DNA from: Rhizobium sp. ACO-34A
GTDB taxonomy: Bacteria; Pseudomonadota; Alphaproteobacteria; Rhizobiales; Rhizobiaceae
Assembly (NCBI GenBank): GCA_002600635.1
Contig: CP021371.1
Span: forward strand, 4,362,001-4,426,000
Reading direction: 5' to 3'
DNA: 64,000 bases
Every line of letters begins with the position of its first letter. Within the stretch, counting starts at the first letter, position 1. Made by a program: the position numbers and the translations under genes. Of the stretch, positions 52,825 to 61,879 are shown piece by piece. The notes below the pieces were generated by a model. That model worked only from the letters and a program-made list of their open reading frames with translations, did no database searches and had not been told where the DNA came from.

Positions 52825-53946
52825 TCAGCGGTGCCCGTAGACGGCGCGACGCAGCATTTCGGGATAGAACCCCATGCAGCCTTCCAGCGCCGTGTTCGTC
52901 ATGCTGACAACGGTCAGGCCCTCGGCCGGATCGATGAACCAGCTATTGCCGTAGACGCCGCCCCACTGCACCGCGCCGGGCGGCAGCGCGGTTCCCGCCT
53001 CCCGCGAATCCGTGATCACCGCCCCGAAGAAGCCGAACCGCGCACCGGGTTCGCCCTCGATATCCCCGATCTGGTTGGAGAGGCCCGCCTCGACGGTCTC
53101 ATATTTAAGGATCGGCGCACCCCCGGTGCGAAGCGTTTCCAAAAGCTTGAGAAGATCATCCGCCGTGCCCGCCATGCCGGCGCCACCGGACTGGAATGCC
53201 TTCGGATTGAAGATCCGCGAAGGAGAAAAGACGGCCCTCCAGCCGGCATCTTCCCCGGCAACCCAGGGATCCGGCATCCGGACCGGCCGCGTCGCGCCAT
53301 CTCCATAGGCCACCGTCAGGCGTTCGGGATCGGTGACATGAAAACGCGCATCCCGCATTCCAAGTGGGCCCGCAACGTAGTGAACCACAGCCGCTTCCAG
53401 AGTGTCGCCATGCACGGCGGCCACGACGCCGCCAAGGATATCCGTCGCGAAGGAGTAGGCCCAACGCTCGCCCGGCGCAGAGGCGAGCGGAATATCGTTG
53501 TGACGCGCGAAGTTCTCCTCCAGCCCGAGATCCGTGTCGGCAATTCCGAGCGTGATCGCCCTGTCATCGGGAAGAAGCTCCAGCCCCTGATCATAGACGA
53601 GACCGGAGGTGTGGGTGAGGAGGTGCCGGATGGTGATCGGCGCCTCGATCCCGTCGGCGGTCTTCGGCCGGAACCATGGGAGATACCGCGAAACCCGGTC
53701 ATCGAGCCCGAACAGGCCCGCATCGATCATCGCCAGCGCCGTTGCCGCCACGATAGGCTTGGTGATGGAGGAATAACGGAAGATGCTGTCGATCTGCATC
53801 GGGATACCGGCTTCCCGGTCGGAGAACCCGGCAGCACGCCTCAGCAGCGGCTCGCCGTTGCGATAGACCAGCACGACGGCGCCGGTATTGCGCTCCTGCT
53901 CGACGGCCTGATCGATCATCCGGTTGACGCGGTCTGCAACAGTCAT
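52825..53946 (-). CDS. Serine hydrolase, beta-lactamase family (class C-like)
   Basis: A 373-residue protein with SxxK in IFRYSSITKPIVAATALAM near residue 55 and LLTHTSGLVYDQG, the usual second landmark of class C-like esterases. There is no signal peptide, so it is probably cytoplasmic and an esterase or peptidase rather than a lactamase. The ATG at 53,946 (MTVADRVNRMIDQAV) is preferred over 54,024, which would reach into hemA. Same strand as hemA, 78 bases after it. Confidence 0.82.
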   Translation of the reverse strand: MTVADRVNRMIDQAVEQERNTGAVVLVYRNGEPLLRRAAGFSDREAGIPMQIDSIFRYSSITKPIVAATALAMIDAGLFGLDDRVSRYLPWFRPKTADGIEAPITIRHLLTHTSGLVYDQGLELLPDDRAITLGIADTDLGLEENFARHNDIPLASAPGERWAYSFATDILGGVVAAVHGDTLEAAVVHYVAGPLGMRDARFHVTDPERLTVAYGDGATRPVRMPDPWVAGEDAGWRAVFSPSRIFNPKAFQSGGAGMAGTADDLLKLLETLRTGGAPILKYETVEAGLSNQIGDIEGEPGARFGFFGAVITDSREAGTALPPGAVQWGGVYGNSWFIDPAEGLTVVSMTNTALEGCMGFYPEMLRRAVYGHR

Positions 53947-54024
53947 CCTTGAAAACCCCCGAAACGAAAAATGCGGACCATGTTTCCATGGTCCGCATCG
54001 GAATGACAGCGTTTGTGCCGGCAA

Positions 54025-55239
54025 TCAAGCCACGGCGCGGGCAAGCGCACAACGCGACCACAGCTGGTGCAATGCGCCCACCAGATGATCGATATCGCCA
54101 TCCGAGTGCAGCGGCGTCGGCGTGATACGCAGGCGCTCGGTCTTCTTCGGCACGGTCGGATAGTTGATCGGCTGGACATAGATGTTGAAGTTGTCGAGCA
54201 GAATGTCCGAGATCCACTTGCACTTAGAAGCGTCGCCGACCATCACCGGAACGATGTGGCTCGGGTTCGGCATGTGCGGAATGCCGCGGGCATCGAGCAT
54301 GGAACGCAGGCGGCGGACACGCTCCTGATGGGCGAAGCGCTCGATCTGGCTCGTCTTCAGGTGACGGATCGAGGCAACAGCGCCGGCAGCCAGCGCCGGA
54401 GGCAGGGCCGTCGTGAAGATGAAGCCGGATGCGAAGGAACGGATGAAGTCGCAAAGCGCGGTGGACGCCGTGATGTAGCCGCCCATGACGCCGAAGGCCT
54501 TGCCGAGCGTACCTTCGATGATGGTCAGGCGATCCATCAGGCCCTCGCGTTCGGCAACGCCGCCGCCACGCGGACCGTACATGCCGACGGCATGTACTTC
54601 ATCGAGATAGGTCATCGCGCCATACTTGTCGGCGAGATCGCAGATTTCCTTGATCGGCGAGATATCGCCATCCATCGAATAGACCGATTCGAAAGCGATC
54701 AGCTTCGGCGCCTTGGGATCGGCTGCCGCCAGCTTGGCTTCGAGGTCTTTGAGGTCGTTGTGCTTCCAGATCACCCGCTCGCACTTGGCATAGCGGATGC
54801 CCTCGATCATCGAGGCGTGGTTGAGCGCATCGGAGAAGATGATGAGGCCGGGGATCTTCTGGCCGAGCGTACCGAGCGTCGCCCAGTTGGAAATATAGCC
54901 GGAGGTGAAGATCAGCGCCGATTCCTTGCCGTGCAGGTCGGCAAGTTCGCGCTCGAGAAGGACGTGGTAGTGGTTGGTGCCAGAAATATTCCGGGTGCCT
55001 CCCGCACCCGCGCCACAGTGATCGATGGTCGACTTCATCGCCTCGATCACGGACGCGTTCTGGCCCATGCCCAGATAGTCGTTGGAGCACCAGACGGTAA
55101 CGTCGTGCTGACCATCCTTGGTGTAGCGCGTGGCGCGGGGAAAATTGCCCTGCTGCCGTTCAAGATCCGCGAAAACCCGGTAGCGACCTTCTTCGTGAAG
55201 GCCTTCCAGCTCGCTCTTGAAAAACGCTTCGAAATCCAT
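54025..55239 (-). CDS. hemA: 5-aminolevulinate synthase
   Basis: A 404-residue PLP enzyme that makes 5-aminolevulinate from glycine and succinyl-CoA, the alphaproteobacterial route to haem and cobalamin. Seen: [31 protein letters not shown] near residue 82, [12 protein letters not shown] and the PLP-lysine motif [14 protein letters not shown] near residue 240. The ATG at 55,239 ([14 protein letters not shown]) is the family start. A perfect FNR-type box lies about 150 bases upstream. Confidence 0.97.
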   Translation of the reverse strand: MDFEAFFKSELEGLHEEGRYRVFADLERQQGNFPRATRYTKDGQHDVTVWCSNDYLGMGQNASVIEAMKSTIDHCGAGAGGTRNISGTNHYHVLLERELADLHGKESALIFTSGYISNWATLGTLGQKIPGLIIFSDALNHASMIEGIRYAKCERVIWKHNDLKDLEAKLAAADPKAPKLIAFESVYSMDGDISPIKEICDLADKYGAMTYLDEVHAVGMYGPRGGGVAEREGLMDRLTIIEGTLGKAFGVMGGYITASTALCDFIRSFASGFIFTTALPPALAAGAVASIRHLKTSQIERFAHQERVRRLRSMLDARGIPHMPNPSHIVPVMVGDASKCKWISDILLDNFNIYVQPINYPTVPKKTERLRITPTPLHSDGDIDHLVGALHQLWSRCALARAVA

Positions 55240-55388
55240 CGTCAAAACTCCAGCCTGCTGCTTCTCTTTTGGGATCCTGCGCGCCAACGGTCAACCCCGG
55301 TATTGTAAATTCATTCTAAACTGCGACAAAAGGCGCGGTTTGAGGAATCTTTCCAGAGAAGTGCTAATCGATCGTCTCCATTTCAAAC

Positions 55389-55402
55389 TTGATCTGTATC
55401 AA
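55389..55402. promoter_or_regulatory. FNR/FixK-type box upstream of hemA
   Basis: TTGAT CTGT ATCAA is a perfect match to the FNR/FixK consensus TTGAT-N4-ATCAA. It lies about 150 bases before the hemA start, and in rhizobia and Agrobacterium hemA is known to respond to FNR-type regulators under low oxygen. It could instead act on a start site nearer the cox terminator, but hemA is the only gene in the right orientation. Confidence 0.7.
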
Positions 55403-55409
55403 GCTGGAT

Positions 55410-55437
55410 AAAAAAGGGCAGCCGGAGCCGCCCTTTC
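55410..55437 (-). terminator. Rho-independent terminator of the cox operon
   Basis: On the minus strand AAAGGGCGGC TCCG GCTGCCCTTT forms a strong stem and is followed by TTT. It lies about 25 bases after the coxM stop, as expected for the end of coxS-coxL-coxM transcription, and separates that operon from hemA. Confidence 0.7.
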
Positions 55438-55460
55438 CCGATATCGCAGTTTAAGGCGAC

Positions 55461-56261
55461 TCACGATGCGGCAACGGCCCGCTTCGTCATCACTTTCACA
55501 AGATTGGCACGATAGTCCGCCGTCGCATGAAGATCGGCCATCAGGTCGGACGGATCCACGGTAACGTCGGCAACAGCCGCCGGCGACCAGTTGTGCGACA
55601 GAGCCTGTTCGAGCCCCTCATGACGAAAGACACCGTCCGAACCGGCACCGGTCACCGCCACCCGCGCGCCGGATGCCCCCTTGGACACGAAGACACCGGT
55701 CATGGCGAAGCGTGACGCCGGATTGGCGAACTTGGCATAGCCCGCCCTCTCGGGCGCGGTGAACCGGACCGCCCGGATGATCTCGCCTTCCTCGAGCGCC
55801 GTCTCGAAAAGGCCGACGAAGAAATCATCCGCGCCGATCTCGCGACGGTCGGTCACGATGGTCGCGCCGAGCCCGAGCATCGCCGCCGGATAATCCGCCG
55901 CCGGATCGTCATTGGCGATCGAGCCACCGATCGTTCCGAGATGACGCACATGCGGATCGCCGATCAGCGAAGCGAGATAGCAGACTGCCGGACAAACAGA
56001 GCGGATGAGGCTCGATTCAGCCACTTCGGCATGGGTGACGCCGGCACCGATGGTCACCGTCCGGCCATCGACCGCAATCCCCTTGAGGGCTGCGATGTGC
56101 CGGAGGTCGATCAGGTCGGACGGCTGGGCGAGACGCTGCTTCAGCGTCGCGATCAGGGTCTGGCCACCGGCGATATACTTGCCGTCATCGGCCCCGGAAA
56201 GAAGCCGGCCGGCCTCCTCCAGCGAGGAGGCGCGATGATAGCTGGTTGGATAAAGCTGCAT
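55461..56261 (-). CDS. coxM: CoxM-like FAD-binding subunit of a molybdenum hydroxylase
   Basis: A 266-residue FAD subunit. Family motifs are the FAD loop AGGQTLIATLKQRLAQPSDL near residue 32 and HVRHLGTIGGSIANDDPAAD near residue 105. It takes electrons from the iron-sulfur subunit in the CO dehydrogenase/xanthine oxidase family. It is the last of three genes on one strand (small, large, medium order). Confidence 0.88.
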   Translation of the reverse strand: MQLYPTSYHRASSLEEAGRLLSGADDGKYIAGGQTLIATLKQRLAQPSDLIDLRHIAALKGIAVDGRTVTIGAGVTHAEVAESSLIRSVCPAVCYLASLIGDPHVRHLGTIGGSIANDDPAADYPAAMLGLGATIVTDRREIGADDFFVGLFETALEEGEIIRAVRFTAPERAGYAKFANPASRFAMTGVFVSKGASGARVAVTGAGSDGVFRHEGLEQALSHNWSPAAVADVTVDPSDLMADLHATADYRANLVKVMTKRAVAAS

Positions 56262-56276
56262 GACACATCCTCCCTC

Positions 56277-58625
56277 TTATTCCGCGGCCTGCAACGCCGA
56301 CCAGACCGCATTCGGCGTGGCCGGCATGTTGAGCCTGTTGTTTCCGATGGCATCTGTGATCGCATTGATGAGCGCCGGCGGAGAACCGATAGCGCCGGCT
56401 TCGCCGCAACCCTTGATGCCGAGTGGATTGCCTGGGCATGGCGTGTTCTGGTGCGACACTTCGAAGGACGGCAGGTCGTCGGCGCGCGGCATGGCATAGT
56501 CCATATAGCTTGCCGTCAACAGCTGGCCGTTCGATGGATCGTAGTGAACGCCTTCCAGAAGAGCCTGCCCGATGCCCTGGGCAATGCCGCCATGCACCTG
56601 TCCCTCGACGATCATCGGATTGATGATATTGCCGAAGTCGTCGGCCGCCACGAACTTCACGATCGTCGTCTTGCCTGTTTCCGGATCGATCTCGACCTCG
56701 CAGATGTAGCATCCTGCCGGGAAGGTGAAGTTGGACGGATCATAGAACGCGCCCTCCTTCAACCCCGGCTCCATGCCGGCCGGCAGGTTGTGCGCCGTGT
56801 ACGCGGCAAGCGCCACCTGGAACCACGGCAGCGTCTTGTCGGTGCCGGCAACCTTAAGCTCGCCGTTTTCGATGATGATGTCGCGTTCGTCAGCTTCCAT
56901 CAGATGCGCTGCAATCTTCTTCGCCTTGGCTTCGACCTTGTCGAGCGCCTTGACGATAGCCGACATGCCAACCGCACCTGAGCGGGAGCCATAGGTTCCC
57001 ATGCCCATCTGCACCTTGTCGGTGTCGCCGTGAACGATGGAAACGTTTTCGATCGGCACACCGAGCCGGTCACAGACGAGCTGGGCGAAGGTCGTCTCGT
57101 GCCCCTGGCCGTGACTGTGGGAACCGGTCAGCACTTCGACGGTACCGACAGCATTGACCCTCACTTCGGCCGATTCCCAGAGGCCGACGCCGGCACCGAG
57201 CGAACCCACCGCCTGCGAGGGGGCGATACCGCATGCCTCGATGTAACAGCTCATGCCGATGCCGCGCTTCTTGCCCCGGGCGGCGGCATCGGCGCGGCGG
57301 GCAGGAAAACCGGTCCAGTCGGCAGCCGCCATCGCGGCCTCCAGCGAGGCTTCGTAATCGCCGGCATCGTAGGTCATGATCACCGGCGTCTGGTGCGGGA
57401 AGGTGCGGACGAAGTTCTGACGCCGCAACTCTGCAGGCGAAACCCCAAGCTCACGCGCCGCCGTCTCCATCGTCCGTTCCAGAAGATAGGTCGCTTCCGG
57501 TCGCCCCGCACCGCGATAGGCATCGACCGGCACCGTGTTGGTATAGACGGTACGGACATTCGCATGGATCGCGGGGATCGCATACTGGCCCGAAAGCAGC
57601 GTCGCATAGAGATAGGTCGGCACCGCCGACGAGAAGAGCGACATGTAGGCACCGAGATTGGCGATGGTATCCACCTTCAGGCCGATGATCCGGTTGTCGC
57701 TATCGAAGGCCATCTTGACCTTGGAGACATGGTCGCGCCCATGGGCATCCGTCAGGAAGGCCTCCGTGCGGTCGGACGTCCACTTGACCGGCACCCCGGT
57801 CTTCTTCGACGCCCAGAGACAGACGATCTCCTCAGGATAGATATAGATCTTCGAACCGAAGCCGCCGCCGACATCGGGAGCGATGACGCGCAGCTTGTTT
57901 TCCGGCGCGACATTGTAGAAGGCGCTCATCACGAGGCGCGCCACGTGCGGGTTCTGGCTCGTGGTATAGCAGGTGTAATGATCCTCCGCCGCGTCATAGA
58001 TGCCGAGTGCCGCGCGTGGCTCCATCGGATTGGGCGAGAGGCGGTTGTTGTGGATCTCGATCTCGGTCACATGCGCGGCCGAGGCGATGGCCCGGTCGGT
58101 CGCGGCGCTATCGCCGATCTCCCAGTCGAAGATCAGGTTGCCGGGTGCTTCAGTATGCAGTTGCGGCGCGCCGGGTTTCAAAGCCTCGGTGGCCTCGGTC
58201 ACAACCGGCAGCTCCTCGTAATCGACGACCACCGCCTCTGCGGCATCACGGGCCTCCGCGGCGCTGTCGGCCACGACAACAGCGACGGCATCGCCGACAT
58301 AACGGACCGTGTCATGCGCCAGCGGCCGCCACGCGCCCATCTTCATCGGCGAGCCGTCCCTGGAATGGATCATCCAGCCACAGATCAGGTTGCCGATGCC
58401 GTCAGCAAGCAGCTGCTTGCCATCCAGCACATCGATCACGCCGGGCATGGACCTGGCGGCGGAAGCGTCCACTCCCTTAACCCTGGCATGGGCATAGGGC
58501 GAACGCACGAAATAGGCATATTTCATTCCCGGCACGACCATGTCGTCCGTATACCGGCCCTTGCCGGTCAGGAAGCGCTTGTCTTCCTTGCGCGCCACGC
58601 GCGCACCAATTCCCTCGACACCCAT
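56277..58625 (-). CDS. coxL: CoxL-like molybdopterin subunit, form II CO dehydrogenase type
   Basis: A 782-residue large subunit that would bind the molybdenum cofactor. The active-site loop is AYRGAGRPEATYLLER near residue 365, the form II pattern; true CO dehydrogenase (form I) has AYRCSFR. Form II proteins oxidise CO poorly or use other substrates. The ATG at 58,625 follows GGGAGGAAATC and is preferred to 58,658. Same operon as coxS and coxM. Confidence 0.88.
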   Translation of the reverse strand: MGVEGIGARVARKEDKRFLTGKGRYTDDMVVPGMKYAYFVRSPYAHARVKGVDASAARSMPGVIDVLDGKQLLADGIGNLICGWMIHSRDGSPMKMGAWRPLAHDTVRYVGDAVAVVVADSAAEARDAAEAVVVDYEELPVVTEATEALKPGAPQLHTEAPGNLIFDWEIGDSAATDRAIASAAHVTEIEIHNNRLSPNPMEPRAALGIYDAAEDHYTCYTTSQNPHVARLVMSAFYNVAPENKLRVIAPDVGGGFGSKIYIYPEEIVCLWASKKTGVPVKWTSDRTEAFLTDAHGRDHVSKVKMAFDSDNRIIGLKVDTIANLGAYMSLFSSAVPTYLYATLLSGQYAIPAIHANVRTVYTNTVPVDAYRGAGRPEATYLLERTMETAARELGVSPAELRRQNFVRTFPHQTPVIMTYDAGDYEASLEAAMAAADWTGFPARRADAAARGKKRGIGMSCYIEACGIAPSQAVGSLGAGVGLWESAEVRVNAVGTVEVLTGSHSHGQGHETTFAQLVCDRLGVPIENVSIVHGDTDKVQMGMGTYGSRSGAVGMSAIVKALDKVEAKAKKIAAHLMEADERDIIIENGELKVAGTDKTLPWFQVALAAYTAHNLPAGMEPGLKEGAFYDPSNFTFPAGCYICEVEIDPETGKTTIVKFVAADDFGNIINPMIVEGQVHGGIAQGIGQALLEGVHYDPSNGQLLTASYMDYAMPRADDLPSFEVSHQNTPCPGNPLGIKGCGEAGAIGSPPALINAITDAIGNNRLNMPATPNAVWSALQAAE

Positions 58626-58709
58626 GATTTCCTCCCGATGGCGTTTCCGGCCCGGCAATCCTTCCGCCGCGGCTCCTCAACCACAACGTCCGGCCGGAGG
58701 ATGAAACGA

Positions 58710-59198
58710 TTACTCGGCAGCCTGTCGTCTGCCATGCATTTCCGCATTGGCTGCCAGCACCGCCTTGACGATGTTGTGGTAGCCGGTGCAACGACAGATA
58801 TTGCCTTCGAGCTCATGACGAACCGTCGCTTCGTCGAGATGGCCGCCATGGCGATTGATCATGTCGACCGCGGTCATCACCATGCCCGGCGTGCAGAAGC
58901 CGCATTGCAGGCCGTGATGTTCCTTGAAAGCCGCCTGTACCGGATGCAGGTCTCCGCCGCCCGCCAGCCCCTCGATGGTGGTGACGGTGGAGCCGGAGGC
59001 CTGCACCGCCAGGATCGAACAGCTCTTCACCGACTTGCCATCCATATGCACCACGCAGGCGCCGCACTGGGTGGTGTCGCAGCCGACATGCGTGCCGGTC
59101 AGGCCGAGTTTCTCACGAATGAAATGCACGAGCAGCGTGCGATCCTCACAGTCGCCGCTCACCGAACGGCCGTTCACCGTCAGCGTTACTTTTGCCAT
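58710..59198 (-). CDS. coxS: CoxS-like 2Fe-2S subunit
   Basis: A 162-residue protein with two [2Fe-2S] clusters: [20 protein letters not shown] near residue 43 (plant ferredoxin type) and [13 protein letters not shown] with [13 protein letters not shown] near residue 105-145. It passes electrons from the CoxL active site to CoxM. The ATG at 59,198 ([15 protein letters not shown]) follows a GAGGA element. First gene of the operon. Confidence 0.92.
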   Translation of the reverse strand: MAKVTLTVNGRSVSGDCEDRTLLVHFIREKLGLTGTHVGCDTTQCGACVVHMDGKSVKSCSILAVQASGSTVTTIEGLAGGGDLHPVQAAFKEHHGLQCGFCTPGMVMTAVDMINRHGGHLDEATVRHELEGNICRCTGYHNIVKAVLAANAEMHGRRQAAE

Positions 59199-59501
59199 AT
59201 CGTTCCTCCTCGTGTCTCTCCCGGACACGAAGAGCATCATTTGACTTTTTCACATCATCTTCAACCTGTACTTTCATGCATGTTTGAAATTTATATTTCG
59301 CGACGCAGCAAAAAATCACCGTCATTATTGTCATTCGAAGCGCAATCAATACTGGAGACGCGTCATCGACTTTGATCTCCATGGACTTTCCCGATTTGCT
59401 GGCTATTCTGCCGATACGGTCGTCGTGACAATGCCTGCGGGGCAGGCACGACCGATGCCGGCCCGGCCTTGCCGGACGCATAACCATTGGAGAAGAAACG
59501 C

Positions 59502-59768
59502 ATGAAAAAAGCTCTTGTGCTCGTACTGCTCGGCCTTTCGGTCGCAGGCTGCACGCAGACCGAAAAGGGCGCCACCATCGGCGCGGCTTCGGGCGCAATC
59601 ATCGGTGGAGCAGTAACCGGCAACGTCCGTGGCGCGGCCGTGGGCGCTGCAATCGGCGGTGTATCCGGCGCCATCATCGGCAACGTCGCAGACCAGCCTG
59701 GCCAGTGCTACTACCGCGACCGCTACGGCCGTCGCTACATCGACTCGTGCCCGCGCGGCGGCTACTGA
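59502..59768 (+). CDS. Glycine-zipper lipoprotein
   Basis: An 88-residue protein: KKALVLVLLGLSVAGC with lipobox (Cys17), then Gly-zipper repeats GAASGAIIGGAVTGN and GAAIGGVSGAIIGN, and a Tyr/Arg-rich tail (YYRDRYGRRYIDSCPRGGY). It is typical of small outer-membrane lipoproteins of the 17 kDa/OmpA-associated kind. The ATG at 59,502 is preceded by GGAGAAG. Followed by a hairpin terminator. Confidence 0.8.
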   Translation: MKKALVLVLLGLSVAGCTQTEKGATIGAASGAIIGGAVTGNVRGAAVGAAIGGVSGAIIGNVADQPGQCYYRDRYGRRYIDSCPRGGY

Positions 59769-59780
59769 GACCCGATTTCG

Positions 59781-59812
59781 GGAGGGTCCGGGCACAGCCG
59801 GTCCCTCTCTTT
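59781..59812 (+). terminator. Terminator after the glycine-zipper lipoprotein gene
   Basis: GAGGGTCCGG pairs with CCGGTCCCTC (one mismatch) over a short loop, followed by a T-rich stretch (CTCTTTGATTCGTTTTT). It starts about 15 bases after the stop codon. Confidence 0.6.
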
Positions 59813-59922
59813 GATTCGTTTTTATCTAAAAAGTGTGTCCTATCCGGTTTTTTACGTCTAAACTGGAAAGGGTTGAGCGGAATTGTCCGTACGGCCGATC
59901 CCGTTGTCGAGCAAAGTAGTGC

Positions 59923-61848
59923 ATGCCGAGTAAATTGAGACCCCCGATTGGACGTATTGCGTTTCGGACGGCCGGCACTGCATTTACGCTTGCTGCAAGC
60001 CTATGCTTTTCATTGGCTTTTGCCGACGAAGCCTATGCCTTCAAGATCTTCGGCATCACCATCTTCGGCGACGACGAGACGGAAGTCACCGTCATCGATC
60101 CCGTCCGCTATACCGTCACCTTCGACACCGATGGCTCGGACAAGGACCTTGCGGATTCCCTGGACCGGACTTCGCTTCTCGTCAGCGACGAAGAGAAGCC
60201 GGTGTCCGGTGATCTCGGCGTCGTCATCAAGGCCCGTGACGACCGTGACCGGCTGATCGCCACGCTTTACGAGAATGCCCGCTACGGTGGCGTCGTGACC
60301 GTGACTATCGCGGGCCAGAACCTCGATGCCCTGCCTCCGAACCCCGCCTTCGATCGATCGGCACCAGTCCCGGTCTCCGTCCGCATCGATCCCGGTCCTC
60401 TCTTCACCATCGGTGACGTCACGCTGGAGGGAGATGCCGCAAGGCTTGACCCCCGCGCTTACGATCTCCGCCCCGGCGGTCCCGCGGGTTCGCTGGTGGT
60501 CCTGAAGGCCGGCAGCAAGATCGTCGACGACCTGAAGGCCGAGGGGCGCCCGCTGGTGCACCTGACGAAACGCGAAGTGGTCGCCGATCACGAGACGAAC
60601 ACGATCGACGTGGTGATTGCGGCCGAAGCCGGCCCCGTGGCGCCACTCGGGCCCATCGCCGTCAAGGGTGCCCGCAAGGTCGACGAGGCCTTCATCCGCC
60701 GTTATTCGCGTCTCCAGCCGGGCCAGCAATATTCGCCCGAGCAATTGCGCAAGGCCGGCGAGCGCCTGCGGGCACTCGGTGTCTTCTCCAGCGTGACCAT
60801 CGAGGAAGCCGACAAGCTCTCGAGCGACGGCTCGCTGCCGCTCGGCATCGTCGTCTCGGAAGGCAAGCATCGCTACTTCGGCTTCGGCGCCAATTGGTCA
60901 TCGATCGACGGTGTCGGCCTGCAGGGTTATTGGGGTCACCGTAACCTCTTCGGTCAGGCGGAATCGTTGCGGCTGGAAGGAACGGTCAGCGGCCTCGGCG
61001 ACGGAAATATCGTCGATAATCTCGATTATTCCGCCGGCATTACCTTCGTGAAGCCCGGCGCCTTCTTCCCCTCTGCGACACTGGAAGCCAGCATCAAGGG
61101 CACGACGCTGACCACGGATTCCTACGACGCGAACTCCATCGCCGGCAAGGTCACCCTCGCCTACGAGATCAGCGACCACGACACCGTCAGCGGCGGTCTT
61201 TCGCTGACATACGACGACATTGATGACGCCTTCGGCAACAACAGTTACCTGACCTTCGGCGTTCCAGTGAGCTACATCCGCGATACGCGCGATAACAAGC
61301 TCAACCCGACCGAAGGTTACTATGCATCGGTCAGCGCGATCCCGAGCTACGAGATCACCGGCAGCACCATCTTCTCCTCCTTCGAAGGCTCGGTCTCCGG
61401 CTACTACGGTATCGGCGCGGAGGATCGCGTGGTTCTCGCCGCCAAGCTTGCGGCCGGCACCCTGCTCGGCGCCGGCGACCTCAAGGCCATTCCGGCTACG
61501 CGGCGTTTCTATGCCGGCGGCGGCGGTTCGGTGCGCGGCTACGCCTATCAGGAAGTCTCGCCCTATAACGACGATGACGACGCCACCGGCGGCCGCTCCT
61601 ATGCCCTGGGTTCTTTCGAAGCGCGGGTGAGCATCACGGAAAAGATCGGCATCGTGCCATTTCTCGATATCGGCAGCGTCTCGACTGCAAATTTTCCGGA
61701 TTTCTCCGATCTAAGAATGGGAGCGGGCGTCGGCCTGCGCTATATGACGCCATTCGGACCGCTGAGACTCGACGTCGCCATGCCGCTCGACCGCTATGAC
61801 GGGGGCAGCCAGTACGGCATCTATGCCGGGATCGGACAGAGTTTCTGA
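59923..61848 (+). CDS. tamA: TamA, outer-membrane autotransporter assembly factor
   Basis: A 641-residue Omp85-family protein. A signal peptide (TAFTLAASLCFSLAFADEAYA) is followed by POTRA domains (about residues 50-310) and a C-terminal beta barrel with GAGVGLRYMTPFGPLRLDVA and the terminal Phe (GIYAGIGQSF). The conserved VRGYAY motif near residue 540 is the barrel L6 element (VRGY/F). With TamB it links inner and outer membranes in protein or lipid transport. tamB follows 31 bases after. Confidence 0.93.
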   Translation: MPSKLRPPIGRIAFRTAGTAFTLAASLCFSLAFADEAYAFKIFGITIFGDDETEVTVIDPVRYTVTFDTDGSDKDLADSLDRTSLLVSDEEKPVSGDLGVVIKARDDRDRLIATLYENARYGGVVTVTIAGQNLDALPPNPAFDRSAPVPVSVRIDPGPLFTIGDVTLEGDAARLDPRAYDLRPGGPAGSLVVLKAGSKIVDDLKAEGRPLVHLTKREVVADHETNTIDVVIAAEAGPVAPLGPIAVKGARKVDEAFIRRYSRLQPGQQYSPEQLRKAGERLRALGVFSSVTIEEADKLSSDGSLPLGIVVSEGKHRYFGFGANWSSIDGVGLQGYWGHRNLFGQAESLRLEGTVSGLGDGNIVDNLDYSAGITFVKPGAFFPSATLEASIKGTTLTTDSYDANSIAGKVTLAYEISDHDTVSGGLSLTYDDIDDAFGNNSYLTFGVPVSYIRDTRDNKLNPTEGYYASVSAIPSYEITGSTIFSSFEGSVSGYYGIGAEDRVVLAAKLAAGTLLGAGDLKAIPATRRFYAGGGGSVRGYAYQEVSPYNDDDDATGGRSYALGSFEARVSITEKIGIVPFLDIGSVSTANFPDFSDLRMGAGVGLRYMTPFGPLRLDVAMPLDRYDGGSQYGIYAGIGQSF

Positions 61849-61879
61849 TGGATAGCCGAGACGGGAAGACGAGATCCTG

